In this document: positions 40,030-41,287 of the stretch, one piece after another
Layout of the letters: every line of letters begins with the position of its first letter
Position numbering within the stretch: position 1 is the first letter of the stretch
From: an uncultured Muribaculaceae bacterium
GTDB taxonomy: Bacteria > Bacteroidota > Bacteroidia > Bacteroidales > Muribaculaceae
Length of the DNA stretch: 41,287 nt
Reading direction: 5' to 3'
Assembly: GCA_910585755.1 (NCBI GenBank)
Contig: CAJUFH010000021.1
Span: forward strand, 1 to 41,287
The notes under the pieces: generated by a model
What the model was told of the DNA's origin: nothing
Database searches by the model: none
Seen by the model: only the letters and a program-made list of their open reading frames with translations
Position numbers and translations under genes: made by a program

Positions 40030-41160
40030 ATGCGATTAACAACTATTAACATTGGGGGGGGTAAAACCCGACAATCCAATTTTGAACTGCTGAGAATCAT
40101 AGCGATGCTACTGGTTCTCGTCGTTCACGCCGACTTTTTCTCAATCGGGATGCCTGACACGCAGGACATCCAGGCTCATCCCCTCTCTTCTGCCATGCGG
40201 TTCGTCACCCAGTCATTGGCGCTCGTTTGCGTCAACCTTTTCATCTTTATCTCGGGATACTTCCGGATTCGGTTAAAGAGAAGGAGCATCCTGAACTTCC
40301 TGTTCATGGTGCTTTTCTGGCGTGCAATCGTTATAGCGCTCTATATGGCTGCTCCCGGCCTGTGGCCGGTCGAGCCGAATTTCTCCCGATTCGGACTGAT
40401 AAAGATGATTGTACCGGGATATGACGACTGGTTCGTTGAGAGCTACATAATACTAATGTTCCTCTCGCCCATAATTAATTCCTACCTCGACAATCATTCG
40501 CCAGGACAGATATGGCGTTTCGCCATCGCCTACTGCGCTTTCCAGTTCGTGGCTTCCTGGGCGCTGGAAACATACCCGCAGTTTATACACGGATATTCCG
40601 CCCTCTCCTTTATCGGCTTGTACGTTCTCGGTGCGGCAGTGCGCTCCAAAGCTCCCCTTCGCGGGGGCCAGGGGGCCAAATGCCTCGGCTCATATCTCGC
40701 CCTGTCGGTTTTCGCAGCCCTCGCCGCAATGTTTGCCATAAGACACGTTGGGTCAACCACTCCGGCAGGGAACATAGTAGACCGTATGTTTGGCGCATAC
40801 AACGGCGTGCCGGTAGTCGCGGCATCGCTTGCTCTATTCCTGTTTTTCAAGCAATTGTCGTTCAGCAGCAGAATCATCAACACGATTGCAGGTTCCGCTT
40901 TCGCAGTATACCTATTCCATATGCATCCGCTTGTGCGGCCGGTATACGCTTATGTCTGCCAGACATTGTTCAAGAACTACGGCACATGGGAATATCTCGC
41001 CCTGGTCTCGCTTTTCATAATCTCGGTTTTTGCAGTCAGCGTACTTGTAGATTTCATCCGCAGATGGCTATGGAACTTCCTGGCTCCGACGTGCGAACTG
41101 CTGCTCACGCGCTTCCCCCCGACCCCTGCCAACCGAAACGGTTCCCGCGTCGTAGACTGA
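40030..41160 (+). CDS. Membrane O-acyltransferase (acyltransferase-3 family) with a G8 tract at its start
   Basis: The 376-residue integral membrane protein belongs to the acyltransferase-3 family, which transfers acetyl or similar groups to cell-surface sugars. About ten hydrophobic segments are visible. The family's Arg-x10-His motif is at Arg22 and His33 (FELLRIIAM and VVHADF), with ISGYFRIR further on. Codons 9-11 (ATT-GGG-GGG-GGT-AAA) consist of a run of eight G at 40054-40061. One G more gives an immediate TAA stop and one fewer a TGA soon after, before the motif. No glycosyltransferase genes are next to it. Its base composition is more AT-rich than that of the housekeeping genes. It lies between two tRNA-Pro genes, so transfer is possible. 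The start at 40030 is the first ATG in frame; a later ATG at residue 26 would lose Arg22. Confidence 0.88.
   Translation: MRLTTINIGGGKTRQSNFELLRIIAMLLVLVVHADFFSIGMPDTQDIQAHPLSSAMRFVTQSLALVCVNLFIFISGYFRIRLKRRSILNFLFMVLFWRAIVIALYMAAPGLWPVEPNFSRFGLIKMIVPGYDDWFVESYIILMFLSPIINSYLDNHSPGQIWRFAIAYCAFQFVASWALETYPQFIHGYSALSFIGLYVLGAAVRSKAPLRGGQGAKCLGSYLALSVFAALAAMFAIRHVGSTTPAGNIVDRMFGAYNGVPVVAASLALFLFFKQLSFSSRIINTIAGSAFAVYLFHMHPLVRPVYAYVCQTLFKNYGTWEYLALVSLFIISVFAVSVLVDFIRRWLWNFLAPTCELLLTRFPPTPANRNGSRVVD
40054..40061 (+). repeat. G8 homopolymer tract, candidate phase-variation switch
   Basis: Eight G lie within codons 9-11 of the acyltransferase, preceded by TTAACATT and followed by TAAAA. In the present length the frame is open. 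The immediate TAA in one shifted frame gives a built-in off state. Confidence 0.7.
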
Positions 41161-41187
41161 CCGGGACTGCCCCCACATATACAATAC

Positions 41188-41224
41188 AAAATCGGGTCTG
41201 ACTCGCTGAGTCAGACCCGATTTT
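41188..41224 (+). terminator. Terminator after the acyltransferase
   Basis: Arms of 17 bases (41188-41204 and 41208-41224) pair exactly around a GCT loop, with A-run before and T-run after. It works in both directions, facing the tRNA-Pro at the window end. Confidence 0.92.
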
Positions 41225-41235
41225 CGGTAAAACTG

Positions 41236-41287
41236 TCGGGGTGAGAAGACTCGAACTTCCGACCTCCACGTCCCGAACGTGGCGCGC
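41236..41287 (-). tRNA. tRNA-Pro(CGG), cut by the window edge
   Basis: The minus strand shows the 3' part of a tRNA: anticodon stem CCACG/CGTGG with loop TTCGGGA and anticodon CGG, T loop TTCGAGT and acceptor CACCCCG with discriminator A. The first 20 or so bases lie beyond the window. The CCA end is not encoded. Confidence 0.88.

Overview
The window reads as chromosomal DNA of a GC-rich member of the Bacteroidota, most likely order Bacteroidales and plausibly family Muribaculaceae. The phylum call rests on repeated TAnnTTTG -7 promoter boxes, a TamB plus lipid-anchored TamA-like (TamL) pair, the type IX secretion lipoprotein PorW/SprE, a secreted peptidase with a C-terminal sorting domain, DUF4421 and DUF2027-Smr proteins, and absence of a consistent Shine-Dalgarno. 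The family call is inference from base composition and gene content only. No phage, CRISPR array or complete insertion sequence is seen.

Layout. 1-3453: repeat-rich leader, secreted S8 peptidase, SIMPL protein. 3457-4686 (minus): queA. 4787-6681: coupled DUF2027-Smr and flavodoxin/ferredoxin genes. 6789-13927: tamB-tamL envelope operon. 14227-15789: membrane-spanning TPR/HTH regulator read from an almost leaderless promoter. 15861-19286 (minus): periplasmic PPIase, DUF4421 outer-membrane protein and a small membrane protein. 19287-23500: an accessory stretch with a foldback MITE-like element, an AAA/DUF234 ATPase whose start codon sits in a perfect palindrome, small secreted proteins, several hairpin repeats and a REPIN-like doublet. 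23497-28335 (minus): two rhomboid proteases, an endonuclease/exonuclease/phosphatase-family protein and an M3 lipoprotein peptidase. 28474-34176: a lipoprotein, a ROK sugar kinase, porW/sprE and a thioredoxin-like lipoprotein. 34177-34964: a gene-free stretch with a G9 tract, a likely small RNA and the rpsF promoter. 34965-38986: rpsF-rpsR-rplI, then ruvX-def-ettA on the minus strand. 39120-end: a uracil-DNA-glycosylase-like gene, tRNA-Pro(TGG), a membrane O-acyltransferase with a G8 tract in codons 9-11, and a truncated tRNA-Pro(CGG).

How they work together. Most genes serve the cell envelope: outer-membrane assembly (TamB/TamL), periplasmic folding (PPIase, thioredoxin-like lipoprotein), type IX export (PorW plus at least one cargo-like peptidase), membrane proteolysis (rhomboids) and surface modification (acyltransferase). 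The rest are translation housekeeping (S6, S18, L9, peptide deformylase, EttA, QueA, tRNA-Pro).

The best candidate for something undescribed is a recurring poly-G signature: TTAA, a short A/T/C spacer, G8-9, then TAAAA, found at 21997, 34474 and 40054. At 40054 it lies in the acyltransferase reading frame, where gain or loss of one G stops translation before the catalytic Arg/His motif. At 21997 it lies between the -33-like and -7 promoter elements. At 34474 it encodes the same GGGKTRQ peptide as at 40054, with synonymous codon differences. This suggests a family of slipped-strand phase switches.
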